Made by a program: the position numbers and the translations under genes
Part shown: positions 1 to 8,994 of the stretch, piece after piece
Layout: the number at the start of each line of letters is the position of its first letter
Numbering within the stretch: the first letter of the stretch is position 1
Assembly (NCBI RefSeq): GCF_013337765.1
Contig: NZ_VBSB01000037.1
Location: 1-64,000 of the forward strand
Direction of reading: 5' to 3'
DNA: 64,000 bases
DNA from: Mycolicibacterium sphagni
GTDB taxonomy: Bacteria; Actinomycetota; Actinomycetes; Mycobacteriales; Mycobacteriaceae
The notes under the pieces: model-generated
Databases searched by the model: none
What the model was told of the DNA's origin: nothing
What the model saw: the letters and a program-made list of their open reading frames with translations, nothing else

Positions 1-47
1 GGGATTCGGGTGGGCCAGCGCGGTACGCCACCTCGTGGCGCGGGCTA

Positions 48-2375
48 TTGGGTTCATACCAACGGTCAACGTTGCACACATATGTGTGCAACGTAAAAGC
101 GCATGCCAACTCCATTGCAGCCGGGAAGCCAGTTGGAAAAGTGGATGAGGCACACATGTACAAGAACAAGCAGCGTGTGTGCAACATCGAAGAACTGTCG
201 TGCGCCACCGCCGCCCAGCGGGCCGAGGACCTCAGCCTCAAACTCGACGTGCTGCGCGAGCGACGCCACGACGAAGCCAGAGCACGCGGAATCCCCGAAC
301 ATGCCGTCGTCGAACGCGTCGCAACCTTTGCCACCGGCACCCCGATCGCCAATTCCCTTGGCGAGCTGTGGGTCATGCAGACCTACCTGCGGCCCGATCT
401 GCTCCGGGCGGCCGGCGTCGCCGACCTCGGAGACTGGGGAGCGGCGTTTACCGCCACCCACACCACCATCGAAGTCAACGCCACCGGCACCAAACTGCGG
501 CCCGTCACCCGGGTCGCCAAATACACCAACCTGCCCGAGCTCCTGGCGCTCTCGAACGCCTATACCGATGTCGTCACTCGCGACCAAGTGCCGGTGAAAC
601 TTCCCGAGCTGCGCACCGGAGCACGTCAGATCATCAGCCTGCAACCCGACGTCGAGGTCGTCGACTTCATCGCCGACCTCGGCTGGCGTGCAGACCATCT
701 CGACCCGCGCAAACCGCAGCACGACAACATCCTCAAGATCAGCAACGACGGCCGCAACGCCTCCCTGGATCCCAGGATGGCCCACCTCGGGGCACCGCCA
801 CTCAGCCGCGCCGCGGCCGTCGCCGAACAGGCCATGGCGGTCTACCACCTGCATGTACATCGGCTCTACCGCGACCCCGACAGCGGCGTGGAAATGCCGA
901 TGCGCGGCGCGTTACAGCTGATGTTCTGCGACCGCGGCACCCCCTCGAAAGATCCGCGTCAGTTCACCATCTACCAGGCAATCAAAGACGAACTCGCAGC
1001 TCGAGGAATGCCACCGGAGCGCATCCGCTTCGTCCACGAGGCGCGCAACGCAGCACAGCTGAAAGCCCTTTTCGCGCAATGCAATCGCGGCGAAGTGTCG
1101 GTGCTCATCGGCAGCACCGAGAAGATGGGCACGGGCACGAACGTCCAGGCGCGCCTGGCCGCCCTCCACCACGTTGACGTGCCCTGGCGGCCGGCCGATC
1201 TCGAGCAGCGTGAAGGCCGCATCCTGCGACAAGGTAACCAGAACCACGAAGTCGACATCTTTAACTACGTCACCGAGTCCAGCTACGACACGGTGATGTG
1301 GCAGCGAGTCCAGGCCAAAGCACTGTTCATCGAGCAGATGCGCCGCAGCGAGGTGCTCGACTCCGAAATCGAAGACCTCGGCGGGGGAGACATCGGCGCG
1401 GCCGCCGCCGAAACCAAGGCCATCGCCACCGGAGATCCCCGCTACCTGCGGCAGGTCGAACTTGACGACGCCGTTCGCCGCTTCACCGCATTGGAACGCG
1501 CTCACCAGCAGTCGGTGCGTAACCGCGACTGGCAGGTGCGCGTCCTGGAACGGGCCATCCCCGCCAAGCAAGCCGACATCGAGCAGCTCACCCCCATCGC
1601 CGCCGCAGCGCAGGACCGCCCTGACGTGCCGCACCGCGTGAGCGTGGGCGGCGAGACGTTCGCCGACCGGCCCGCCGCGGCGGCGGCACTGACCGCGGCC
1701 TGCCGGCGGGCCTACATGGCGGGCAAGGACAGGGGCGCCGCACGATACGAGCCGATCGGTGTCGCCATCAACGACGTCGAGGTACTGGCCGCGCGAGCCC
1801 TCACCCACGACATGCTGCTGTTGCGGCTGGCGGTACCGTCGCGCACCACCGAGATTGATGCCACGGAACTGTTGGCCGCCGGATCGCAGCTTGGCATCGA
1901 CGTCTCCGGCCCCAAACAGCTTGGGCTGCTGCGCCGCGTCGAGAACCTCTACGCTGGCCTGCCTGAGCACCTTGCGCGCATCGAGCGCGAACAAGACCGC
2001 CAGCGAGCCGAGCTCGACGACCTGTTGGCCAACCCGCCAGCTCCCTTCGAGCAACGCAGTGAGCTAGAAGCCGAACAAGCTGAACTGTCCGCACTGACCC
2101 TCGAATTGCGGATGGCCGCTGAAAGTCCCGAAGCCAAGGCCAAAGCGGAGGCAGCGACCCAGCGGATGAAGATGCGCGGCCGGCAACCAGGATGGAGCCT
2201 GCTCCTTAACCCCACCCCAGCGCTCGTCGAGGAACTCGGCTATCCCAACGCTGACGCGCTGCGCCGCGCCGTCCGAGTCCGCGAACGGATAGCGCTCGAA
2301 CAACACCACCGAGAAAGCCCGGTTCGCGATCACGACCGCACGCGCGACGACGACGGACCAGACCTCAGCCACTAA
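48..2375 (+). pseudogene. truncated plasmid-type SF2 helicase (helicase/N6-methylase family)
   Basis: This is the C-terminal part of a very large SNF2-like helicase of the plasmid/phage helicase-methylase type. It begins at a recognisable motif II (VDEAHMYKN, about residue 32). It then carries the helicase C domain (GSTEKMGTGTNVQ and REGRILRQGNQ, about residues 355-400) and a long coiled-coil-like C-terminal tail. Motif I and any methylase domain are absent. The frame stays open to the window edge, but residues before motif II do not resemble a helicase, so a recombination junction near base 140 is likely. The start given is a TTG. I infer a broken remnant of a conjugative plasmid or phage gene. 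It could still be a partial gene running in from outside the window. Confidence 0.6.
69..94. repeat. 26-bp perfect palindrome
   Basis: A perfect inverted repeat has arms ACGTTGCACACAT and ATGTGTGCAACGT with no spacer. It lies exactly where the helicase remnant loses family resemblance. It could be a recombinase crossover site, a partition or regulator site, or a junction scar. The symmetry is seen directly; the role is unknown. Confidence 0.6.
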
Positions 2376-2415
2376 GCACCGCTACTACCACCAGCACCCA
2401 TATGGGTTCTAGGTC

Positions 2416-2466
2416 GGGTCTGCTGCGCGGATAGGTGACATCTTCACCTGATCGTGCAGCAGACCC
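2416..2466. terminator. long hairpin downstream of helicase remnant
   Basis: An 11-bp perfect stem (GGGTCTGCTGC with GCAGCAGACCC) encloses a second inverted repeat (AGGTGA with TCACCT). It lies about 40 bases after the helicase stop. There is no T-tract, so it is either a mycobacterial-type intrinsic terminator or a cruciform-forming element. Confidence 0.5.
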
Positions 2467-2632
2467 GTCATCGATGGTTGGGACCACGGCGGGCCGGGGC
2501 GATTCAGCTGCTCACAAAAACAGTCCAAGAACTCACCACCGACTTCACCAACTCCGCGGCGTCCGACCTCCAACTGACGTGACCTAACCCCGGCCGGTAC
2601 CCCCGCTCATCGCCGCGAACTGTGTCGGCGTC

Positions 2633-3385
2633 TTACAGCGTGGACGCCGAGTCGAACTGGTGACCGACCGTCTGGAAGCTAGCCGCGAGCCGTGACGCGA
2701 TCTGCTGTGCGTCGCTGGCCACCTGCTTGGCCTCAGATGCCTTGCGGTCGAGGAAAATTGCGAGTTGCTCGCGACCGGCCGCGGTTCCCAATGACGGCTG
2801 CATGGAGGCGATACCGGCTTGGATTTCCTGCGTGATCCGTTGCAGCTGTGCCTTGGATTGGGCATCGGCCGCATGGGCGTCAGTGAGGTGCTGCCCCAGC
2901 CCCTGATCAGCCTCGTTGAGCGCTTCATGGGTCCTGCGCAGTGCGGCATCGGCCGTGCTGGCCTCGTCAGCGCCCTGACCCGTCCATGCCGCCGGCACGA
3001 CCGAACCTGGGGCGAGCGGACGATGATCCGGTACCCAGACACCCGACCCAGGCGGGGCCTCGGTGTAGTCGGGTCCATGCGGGTACGGCGCCGGCCCGAG
3101 CTCACTAGGCTTCTTCAGGATCACACCGCCGTCATCGTGAATCCCGTCGAGCGTCGAGCGCGGCATGCCCGAGGACGTGTTCATGTCCTGCTCGGGGATG
3201 TAAGGCGGATAGTGGGGCACCGGCGGGACCACGCCATCGGGACCGGGAATCTGGGGGGAGTAGGTCGGCGCCGGGTACGGTGGCAGCGTCGGGCCAGGCG
3301 TTGGGGTGTCCAGCGGCGGGGTAAAGCCGCCCAGATTCCCGATGCCCTTCATCAGGTCGTTGACCTGATGTTGCCAGAAGCCCAC
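2633..3385 (-). CDS. DUF4226-type ESX-associated protein
   Basis: A 250-residue protein. The first half (about residues 20-130) is a proline-rich, low-complexity linker. The second half (about 140-250) is an alanine/glutamine-rich helical domain resembling the mycobacterial DUF4226 family (for example around ADAALRRTHEALNEAD and AAGREQLAIFLDRKA). Such proteins are typically encoded with type VII (ESX) secretion loci and on mycobacterial conjugative plasmids. No signal peptide or membrane segment is seen. It sits alone between two helicase remnants, which suggests it is a leftover of a plasmid or ESX region. Secretion by ESX is inferred only from the family. Confidence 0.6.
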   Translation of the reverse strand: MGFWQHQVNDLMKGIGNLGGFTPPLDTPTPGPTLPPYPAPTYSPQIPGPDGVVPPVPHYPPYIPEQDMNTSSGMPRSTLDGIHDDGGVILKKPSELGPAPYPHGPDYTEAPPGSGVWVPDHRPLAPGSVVPAAWTGQGADEASTADAALRRTHEALNEADQGLGQHLTDAHAADAQSKAQLQRITQEIQAGIASMQPSLGTAAGREQLAIFLDRKASEAKQVASDAQQIASRLAASFQTVGHQFDSASTL

Positions 3386-3471
3386 GCCAACGAAGATAGG
3401 CGCTAATCAGCGGCGCCGCCACCACCAGAGCCCACATCGGTGCGCAGCACTGATGACGACGCGGGGGAGTG

Positions 3472-3774
3472 ATGTCCGTGGCTAAGCGTCGTCTGCGGTT
3501 GCGTAGCTACCAGCTCGACGCGGTGCGGGCTGTGGCTTCGGCCTGGAAGCGCGCACTGTGTGTCGCGGCTTGCGGGACAGGGAAGACGCTGATGGCGGCC
3601 CACGCCGCCGGCCGGCTGCTCGACGGCCACCCCGGTGCAGCGTTGGTAGTGTTCCCGACGCCGCTGCACCCTCGAACGAATCCAGTCAGACACCGTGGCT
3701 TGACGTCGCGGTCCGGCGCCGACCGCGACACAGCATTTGACCGGCCTCGGTTCTCTAGAACTCGAGATAGATGA
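3472..3774 (+). pseudogene. N-terminal stub of a DEAD/DEAH helicase
   Basis: The first 60 or so residues match the start of a type-III-restriction/DEAD-like helicase: a Q-motif-like LRSYQLDAV and a Walker A, ACGTGKT. After VVFPTP the family signal is lost and the frame soon stops, so this is about one tenth of a normal gene. The ATG at 3472 follows a strong purine-rich ribosome site (gggggag). I see it as the 5' remnant of a plasmid helicase; activity is not expected. Confidence 0.6.
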
Positions 3775-3920
3775 GGTGCCGCCAGATTGAGTGGGAAGTG
3801 GGCCGACTTCCGCCGACCGCAAGGTTCGGTGCGACCACCGCCAAGCGTATCGAATCCGGACGGACGGCGGCGGCGACGGGCAGAAACTGCTGTGGAACAG
3901 CGACTTTCGCGCGATAGTGT

Positions 3921-3938
3921 CGTAATCTCTGTTATCTG
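3921..3938. repeat. degenerate copy of the integrase-linked palindrome
   Basis: This contains CTCTGTTATC, identical to one half plus spacer of the palindrome at 5047-5066 read on the minus strand. The other arm is only half conserved. It lies just beyond the 3' end of the integrase gene, so the gene is bracketed by one perfect and one degenerate copy. Confidence 0.35.
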
Positions 3939-3984
3939 GGCACTAAGTCCGCGTCATGGCCGCGCGGAGAAGGCGGGGTGGAGC

Positions 3985-5040
3985 TCACAACGGTTCCCCA
4001 GTCTGCTCAATCAGCCCGTAGAGCGGGTTCTGGGCGGCGGCGGCACGGTTCTCCGCGCCTGCCCCGTCAACGTAGCGTTGTGAGGTCGCCATCGAGTCGT
4101 GCCCGAGAAGCTTCATCAGCGCGTAAACGCTGACGTTCCCGTTGGCGAGCTCGGTGGCGAACGTGTGGCGGAAACCGTGCACGAGGACACCCGCGGATCG
4201 ATGGCTGTTGAGCCCCGCTTTCTTGAAGGCGCGCAGTACCCGGTATTGGAGCGTGCCCCGTGTCATGCGCTCACCGTCACTGCCGACAAACAGTGGGGCA
4301 TTGGCCGCCCACGCGCCAAGGCCTGTACCGGCGGAGCGCCGTTTCAGCGCGCCGGGAAACCGCGTTGCTCGAGATCCCAAATACAACTCGAGCTCGCGAA
4401 TGAGGGTGTGTTCTATAGGTATTCGGCGATCTTTGTTTCCCTTACCGTGTACGTGGATGACGCCGCCTTCATCATCGGTGGGTCGAATATCGCCAATGTC
4501 GGCATTCACCAATTCGTCCGCTCGAAGTCCGGCCAGCACGGCCGTCAGAACGATAGCGCGGTCACGCTCGGCCCAGTCAGAGCGACGCGTTGAACCGCGG
4601 TCCAGGTCGATCACCGCTAGCAAGCCGGAAACCGTATCGAGGCCAAGGCCTTTCGGGAGCGTCTTAGCGACTTTGGGCCGACCAATCAGTGGCATCGGAT
4701 TAGCTGCGAGTAGGTCGCCGCTGTAGAGGAAGTCGCACAACGTGTTCCAGTTTGACCAGCAGCGCCGAATCGATGCAGCCGCATGGGTACGCGCGTACTC
4801 GGCAAAGGCGGTTTGCAGCGCTAACTTGGTCAGGGCGTTGGGCCTTAGATCAACGAGTCGTTCAGGAACGCCGGCGAGCAGGGTGGCGATCGCGTCGAAA
4901 TCCTGGCTGTAGGCCTTCATCGTGTGGGGTGACGGTTTGCGAATGGCTCGATCGGCGAGGAACTCCAAAAACCATGCGGGGTACCCTGATTCCCCGTCGG
5001 CACGGCTAGGGGGCGGCGTCACGAAGTAATGGTCGCACAA
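3985..5040 (-). CDS. tyrosine site-specific integrase (XerC/D-like)
   Basis: A tyrosine recombinase of 351 residues, a normal length for XerC/D-like integrases. A SAM-like core-binding domain (about 20-120) precedes the catalytic domain (about 140-340). Catalytic residues are visible: Arg in AGLRADEL, Lys in HGKGNKDR, His-x-x-Arg in HGFRHTFAT, His in LLGHDSMATS and the Tyr of QRYVDG. The listed start is a TTG; a GTG at 5022 would remove six residues. The palindrome at 5047-5066 sits directly upstream and could be its operator or its crossover site. The enzyme probably mobilised the surrounding accessory genes. No tRNA attachment gene is seen. Confidence 0.85.
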   Translation of the reverse strand: MCDHYFVTPPPSRADGESGYPAWFLEFLADRAIRKPSPHTMKAYSQDFDAIATLLAGVPERLVDLRPNALTKLALQTAFAEYARTHAAASIRRCWSNWNTLCDFLYSGDLLAANPMPLIGRPKVAKTLPKGLGLDTVSGLLAVIDLDRGSTRRSDWAERDRAIVLTAVLAGLRADELVNADIGDIRPTDDEGGVIHVHGKGNKDRRIPIEHTLIRELELYLGSRATRFPGALKRRSAGTGLGAWAANAPLFVGSDGERMTRGTLQYRVLRAFKKAGLNSHRSAGVLVHGFRHTFATELANGNVSVYALMKLLGHDSMATSQRYVDGAGAENRAAAAQNPLYGLIEQTGEPL

Positions 5041-5046
5041 AGCTCA

Positions 5047-5066
5047 TGGATAACAGAGGTTATCCA
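5047..5066. promoter_or_regulatory. perfect palindrome upstream of integrase
   Basis: TGGATAAC-AGAG-GTTATCCA has two perfect 8-bp arms with a 4-base spacer, 7 bases before the integrase start. A second close match occurs at 12629-12652. It is compatible with an autoregulatory operator or with a tyrosine-recombinase core site. The symmetry is seen; the function is inferred. Confidence 0.6.
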
Positions 5067-5366
5067 CGAAGAGCGGGCGTGTCGTGGGGGCGACGGGGGA
5101 GTGCTCTAGTGGTCTAGGACCGACGCCGCGATTCCGACGCCCATACACCACCACCAAGCCCTCCGGACCTGCCCGGCCCGAGCCGAGCACGGCTCGGCCG
5201 CGGCCCATTGTCGACGCTGACGATCAGCTTTCGACCTTAGAACTGCATCGACCCAAACGGCGACAACATCTTTCAGCGTTTGTCGCCGCATCGGCTGGAC
5301 CCGCGGCTGTTGCCGAGGTCCACGAGCGGCGGCGGAGTCAGAACCCTAGGCAGCCGCCACGCCCGA
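5067..5366. other. non-coding stretch between integrase and fic
   Basis: About 300 bases with no convincing gene, RNA or repeat beyond the adjoining palindrome. It separates the divergent end of the integrase region from the 3' end of the fic gene. Confidence 0.5.
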
Positions 5367-6005
5367 TCAGAATTCGTACGCAGGGTCAGCGTCGAGAATT
5401 CTCGCGAACATCGCAGTCAGTCCTGCGAGGTCGGAGTCGGCTCGCGCGGCGTGGCATGCGCTGTGCAGCTCGATCAGGTCAGTCTTCTGCCAGTCGAGTC
5501 CAGCGGCGCGTTCTGAGAGGAGGAGGTCGAAGAACTCGCGGGTGGAACGGCCGTTGCCCTCGCGAAAGGGATGGGCAAAGTTCGCGTAGTCGTACAGGTA
5601 CGCGACGGTGTGGGCGAGCTCAGCCTCGGGAACATCCCTGAGCCGGTTGAGCCGGTGGACCTCAGCGGCGACATGGGCCATCGGCTGGCTGATGCTGCCC
5701 GGGGGACAGAAGGACTCGCCGCCCTTCTCGATGCCGACTGTCCGCACAGCACCCGCCCAGACGTACACGTCCTGAAAGAGCTGACGGTGGATCGCGCACA
5801 GGTACGCCAAATCATACGTGCGATCACCCAGGAGGTCGGGGGCCTCACGGAGTTCGATAACCCGTGCCTCGACGAGATCGTTCTCCGCGTCCCGCAGTGC
5901 CTGCGGGGTCTCGGCACCGACACGGTTTCTCAAAATGTTCGTGCCGGGAATGAAATAGCCCTGCCAATTCCGTTCGAGATCGCCGGTGTCCCAGGGATTC
6001 GGCAC
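5367..6005 (-). CDS. fic: Fic-domain AMP-transferase toxin
   Basis: A 212-residue Fic protein. The catalytic loop HPFREGNGRSTREF (about residues 143-156) matches the active HxFx(D/E)GNGRxxR consensus, with the catalytic His present. Fic enzymes usually transfer AMP from ATP to a hydroxyl of a target protein, often gyrase or topoisomerase IV for bacterial toxins. The protein has no inhibitory helix of its own near the N terminus. The small gene immediately upstream supplies one, which makes this a class I (VbhT/VbhA-like) toxin-antitoxin pair. The two genes are 11 bases apart on the same strand. The target is unknown. Confidence 0.88.
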   Translation of the reverse strand: MPNPWDTGDLERNWQGYFIPGTNILRNRVGAETPQALRDAENDLVEARVIELREAPDLLGDRTYDLAYLCAIHRQLFQDVYVWAGAVRTVGIEKGGESFCPPGSISQPMAHVAAEVHRLNRLRDVPEAELAHTVAYLYDYANFAHPFREGNGRSTREFFDLLLSERAAGLDWQKTDLIELHSACHAARADSDLAGLTAMFARILDADPAYEF

Positions 6006-6016
6006 TCCAAACTCGG

Positions 6017-6199
6017 TTACGTCAGCTTGTACCGGCGCCGAACGCGATCGCGCAGCTCGGCGGCGGTGATGGTTCCGCGGGCGTAGGCGACCTGGTCGGC
6101 GCGCGTGGCGTTGGTACTGCGGGAACCTTCGAGTTCGGTGCTGCGACGGATCGCGCGGACGGCCTTGACTCGACGCTTGGCCTTCTGCAGCTCACTCAC
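6017..6199 (-). CDS. VbhA-like antitoxin for Fic
   Basis: A 60-residue basic helical protein encoded just before fic. It contains STELEG (about residues 20-25), an exact match to the (S/T)xxxE(G/N) inhibitory motif whose Glu blocks ATP positioning in Fic active sites. The C-terminal part (DQVAYARGTITAAELRDRV) resembles the antitoxin_VbhA domain. The start is a GTG. It is expected to bind and silence the Fic enzyme until degraded. The pair probably stabilises the accessory element. Confidence 0.78.
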   Translation of the reverse strand: MSELQKAKRRVKAVRAIRRSTELEGSRSTNATRADQVAYARGTITAAELRDRVRRRYKLT

Positions 6200-6419
6200 C
6201 TGACACCCACCTTCGTTGAAGAGTGTCCTCCAGGGTAGTCGACGTCGACGACATCTGATGTAGGCGTAGCGACCGTGCCGGTGTCCGTGACTGGGCTAAA
6301 TACTGCCAACCGACCCTCGACACGCTGTGTTGCATAAGGGGAAATAATATCCACTTTCATGTACTGTGGAGGCCATATGAAACATATTCGCGATCTCCCG
6401 GCACTGAAAGAAACAATCC

Positions 6420-7034
6420 ATGAGCGTAACGATCGAGAAACTTCACGCTGAGGTCCTGCCACTCGTTGACCACCTGCAGGCCGCTGGCGCACGGGGGATG
6501 GACCATCTGCGAAAGGCGCCCTATCGAGGGCTGCAGTGGAAGCACCGGGCTTACCAACGAGACCCGTTCGTCATTGCGTTCACGCTCGAGTTGCCGGCGC
6601 AGTTTGGGACCTTTACTCGGCGTGACGACCTTATTCCGCAACGCCGCCTTGTGTTCCACTCGAGCGTGCTAGATCTGGATTTGGTGTTACGCCGACGCGG
6701 ATCCTTCCGGCGTCCCGATGCCACAACCAGCACTGGGGAGGAGCCGCATCCGACGTTGTTTCCATGTCTCGAGCCGAAGGCCCCTGACGGTACCCGGTTG
6801 GCCGCACTGATCTGGGATACACCCAAGATCAGCAACAAGCACCAAGCCGTCGGCCCGACGCCGATCGCCGTTCGGCTCTCGAGGGCTGGACATACGCTCG
6901 ACGACAACGAGTGGGAGGCTGGTTTCCAGCTCGACGCAGTCACCGACCACGAACTGATTCCGGACCGCGCCACTTACCAGCATGACATGCCCGACTGGGA
7001 CGTCGAAACCGAAACCGGTACTGAAACACAGTGA
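6420..7034 (+). CDS. uncharacterised 204-residue protein paired with ImmA/IrrE gene
   Basis: I do not recognise this family. The protein is mixed alpha/beta by eye with no membrane segment or signal peptide. It has an acidic C-terminus (DWDVETETGTETQ) and aromatic/charged stretches around residues 33-60. It overlaps the following XRE/ImmA-IrrE gene by 4 bases (GTGA), so the two are almost certainly co-translated. Its place at the head of a defence-gene run suggests a substrate or partner of the peptidase, or a new defence component. Both are inferences. The ATG at 6420 is preceded by AAGAAA rather than a strong ribosome site. Confidence 0.6.
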   Translation: MSVTIEKLHAEVLPLVDHLQAAGARGMDHLRKAPYRGLQWKHRAYQRDPFVIAFTLELPAQFGTFTRRDDLIPQRRLVFHSSVLDLDLVLRRRGSFRRPDATTSTGEEPHPTLFPCLEPKAPDGTRLAALIWDTPKISNKHQAVGPTPIAVRLSRAGHTLDDNEWEAGFQLDAVTDHELIPDRATYQHDMPDWDVETETGTETQ

Positions 7035-8050
7035 TCGATCCCAATCAACGCCTACGCAATCTGCGCCAACTCAACGGGATGACGCAAAAGGCATTCGCCG
7101 CCGAGCTGGGCATCGGCCAGGCGGCGCTATCACAGATCGAACGTGGCGACCGGCCCCTGACTGCTCAGCACATGGTGATTGCCCGTAGACGCTTCAACAT
7201 TCCCTTCGACTTTTTTGAGGCACCGCCAATTACCTACGGGCCCAACGATCTCAATTTCCGGACGCGCAAATTGACTCGCGCCCAGCAAGATCGAGCAGTG
7301 ACGATGTTCGGACTCATCGAGCAAGAAGTACGCAACAAGACCGACATCGCCAATTCCACCTCATCCCTGAACGCTGCTGACGGCGACGACGTTCGAGCGC
7401 GCCCACTACGTGAAGTGGAAGCCTTGGCGGCCGCGACCCGCCAGCTGATTGGCGTCCGGTCCGACAAAGTCATCAACAACGTGACTCGCTGTATCGAGCG
7501 GTTGGGCATACTCGTCACCGGCCTTCCCGCTTGGGACCCGAATGCGCGAATCGATGGAATATCGTCTCCACGGCGTACGGAGGAGCCGTTTGTTGCGGCC
7601 CTTGACCTCGACAAGCCCGGAGATCGACTGCGGTTCAGTGCCGCGCACGAACTGGGTCATATCCTCGTGCATACCGAGAGCAAGCCGCTGAGCCGAGAGG
7701 CGCGCGAAACGGAGGCCGATACGTTCGCGTCGGCGTTTCTTTTGCCGCGAGAAGCGATGCTCGAAGAGCTGTCGCCGACACTGACGCTAGCCGGATACTC
7801 ACGCATTAAGGCTCGTTGGGGAGTATCAATGCAGGCGGTGATCCGACGGTCCTTCGATCTCGATGTGATCGATCGGGACCGGTACCGCAGCCTGCAAATT
7901 CAGATCAGTTCCCGAGGATGGCGTAAGGATGAACCTGTCGACATACCGAAGGAGACGCCCGCGATACCCACTCCCGACATCGGAGGGTTTCGCCAGATTG
8001 TGAACGGGGACAACGTGGTTAGCATCTTTGATCGGCCACTCAACGGATGA
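7031..8050 (+). CDS. XRE HTH / ImmA-IrrE metallopeptidase
   Basis: A 339-residue two-domain protein. An XRE helix-turn-helix at residues 7-60 (MTQKAFAAELGIGQAALSQI) is followed by an IrrE/ImmA (DUF955) peptidase domain. Its zinc motif HELGH is at 206-210, with downstream ETEAD (about 227-230) that can provide the third ligand. Such proteins control mobile-element and defence genes, or cleave partner repressors, as ImmA does with ImmR. The gene starts with GTG overlapping the upstream gene's stop. It precedes hamA by about 200 bases in the same orientation. A regulatory role for the Hachiman-like genes is plausible but inferred. Confidence 0.8.
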   Translation: MIDPNQRLRNLRQLNGMTQKAFAAELGIGQAALSQIERGDRPLTAQHMVIARRRFNIPFDFFEAPPITYGPNDLNFRTRKLTRAQQDRAVTMFGLIEQEVRNKTDIANSTSSLNAADGDDVRARPLREVEALAAATRQLIGVRSDKVINNVTRCIERLGILVTGLPAWDPNARIDGISSPRRTEEPFVAALDLDKPGDRLRFSAAHELGHILVHTESKPLSREARETEADTFASAFLLPREAMLEELSPTLTLAGYSRIKARWGVSMQAVIRRSFDLDVIDRDRYRSLQIQISSRGWRKDEPVDIPKETPAIPTPDIGGFRQIVNGDNVVSIFDRPLNG

Positions 8051-8250
8051 TTGAGCTTCTGGGTATTGAGCATCCATCGGCGAAGTGGCGGCAGCTTTAC
8101 AGAGTGAGACTCTCGTGATGTGTTGTGCGGCAATGTGGCAGCGGCGCAGCCCCCTCGGTACGCGGTCGGCTCCGGCGAAGGAACGCGGTGAGTCGGCGAG
8201 TCACAGCTGCGACATCCCTGGGACAGCCAAATGAGGGACTTCGACAACTG

Positions 8251-8994
8251 GTGCGACCCCCTGTTGTGCACAACATCGACAAGCATGCCTACGGAAACCT
8301 CGTTTCCAACGACGACGCGGCCGGCATCAGCGCAGTCTCGGCCACCCTCGGCCAAAAGTACGCTGAGGCTGACATGTTGATGCACATCGCTGAGCAGTTC
8401 GGAAAGCACCGCGTCTCAGCATTTCTGCGCAACAAGTTCCCGACAAAGGCTTCGGCCCGATCCGGGGACATCGGCGAAATCCTGGCCACTGCCTACCTGC
8501 ATGAGAATTGCGGTTATGCCGTCGGGCCGAGTCGGCTCATCGACCGCGACCACCAACAATGGGCGATGCGCGGCGACGACGTCCTGGGGATCAAAGTCGA
8601 CAACGTTACCAACGTGCATTTGGCCAAGGTCGAGGCCAAGAGCGGCAAGAAGATTCCGAAAAAGGTAGTGACCGCTGCACGCGAGGGTCTAGAGCGATGC
8701 GGCGGCATGCCGTCGCCGCACTCGTTGTCCCAATTTGCCGAACGGCTACGACGAGCGTCCGACGATGACTTGGCCGACGCCGTGCTGCGGGTCCAGCTCG
8801 TCAACGACATCCGCCCCGGAAACGTCACTCACCTGATGTTCCTGTTCACGATGGACGATCCGACCGAGTTAGTGAAGGACGACCTTGCTGACTACACCGG
8901 CCCCATCGAGCAGATGACGATGACGCTGCGCGTGGCCGCTCACCCGGCGTTCATCAGCGGAGTGTATGAGAAGGCGCTCTCAGATGACACGTAA
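8251..8994 (+). CDS. hamA: HamA-like nuclease (DUF1837), Hachiman defence
   Basis: This resembles HamA, the effector nuclease of Hachiman anti-phage systems. The core GDIGEILATAYL, then MRGDDVLGI, then KVEAKSGKK supplies the acidic and Lys residues of a PD-(D/E)xK fold. The following gene is a Ski2-like helicase overlapping by 11 bases, the standard hamA-hamB arrangement. HamB is thought to sense phage or damaged DNA and release HamA to degrade DNA. The start is unsure: GTG at 8251 or 8266 are in frame. An ATG at 8231 in a neighbouring frame (MRDFDNWCDP) would join this frame if one C were added to the C-run near 8257-8261. The frame is open upstream to 8125. Confidence 0.72.
   Translation: MRPPVVHNIDKHAYGNLVSNDDAAGISAVSATLGQKYAEADMLMHIAEQFGKHRVSAFLRNKFPTKASARSGDIGEILATAYLHENCGYAVGPSRLIDRDHQQWAMRGDDVLGIKVDNVTNVHLAKVEAKSGKKIPKKVVTAAREGLERCGGMPSPHSLSQFAERLRRASDDDLADAVLRVQLVNDIRPGNVTHLMFLFTMDDPTELVKDDLADYTGPIEQMTMTLRVAAHPAFISGVYEKALSDDT

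Noticed and set aside
912..2054. 380-residue open frame on the minus strand over the helicase remnant
   Set aside because: The opposite strand carries clear helicase motifs; this frame shows only compositionally biased sequence.
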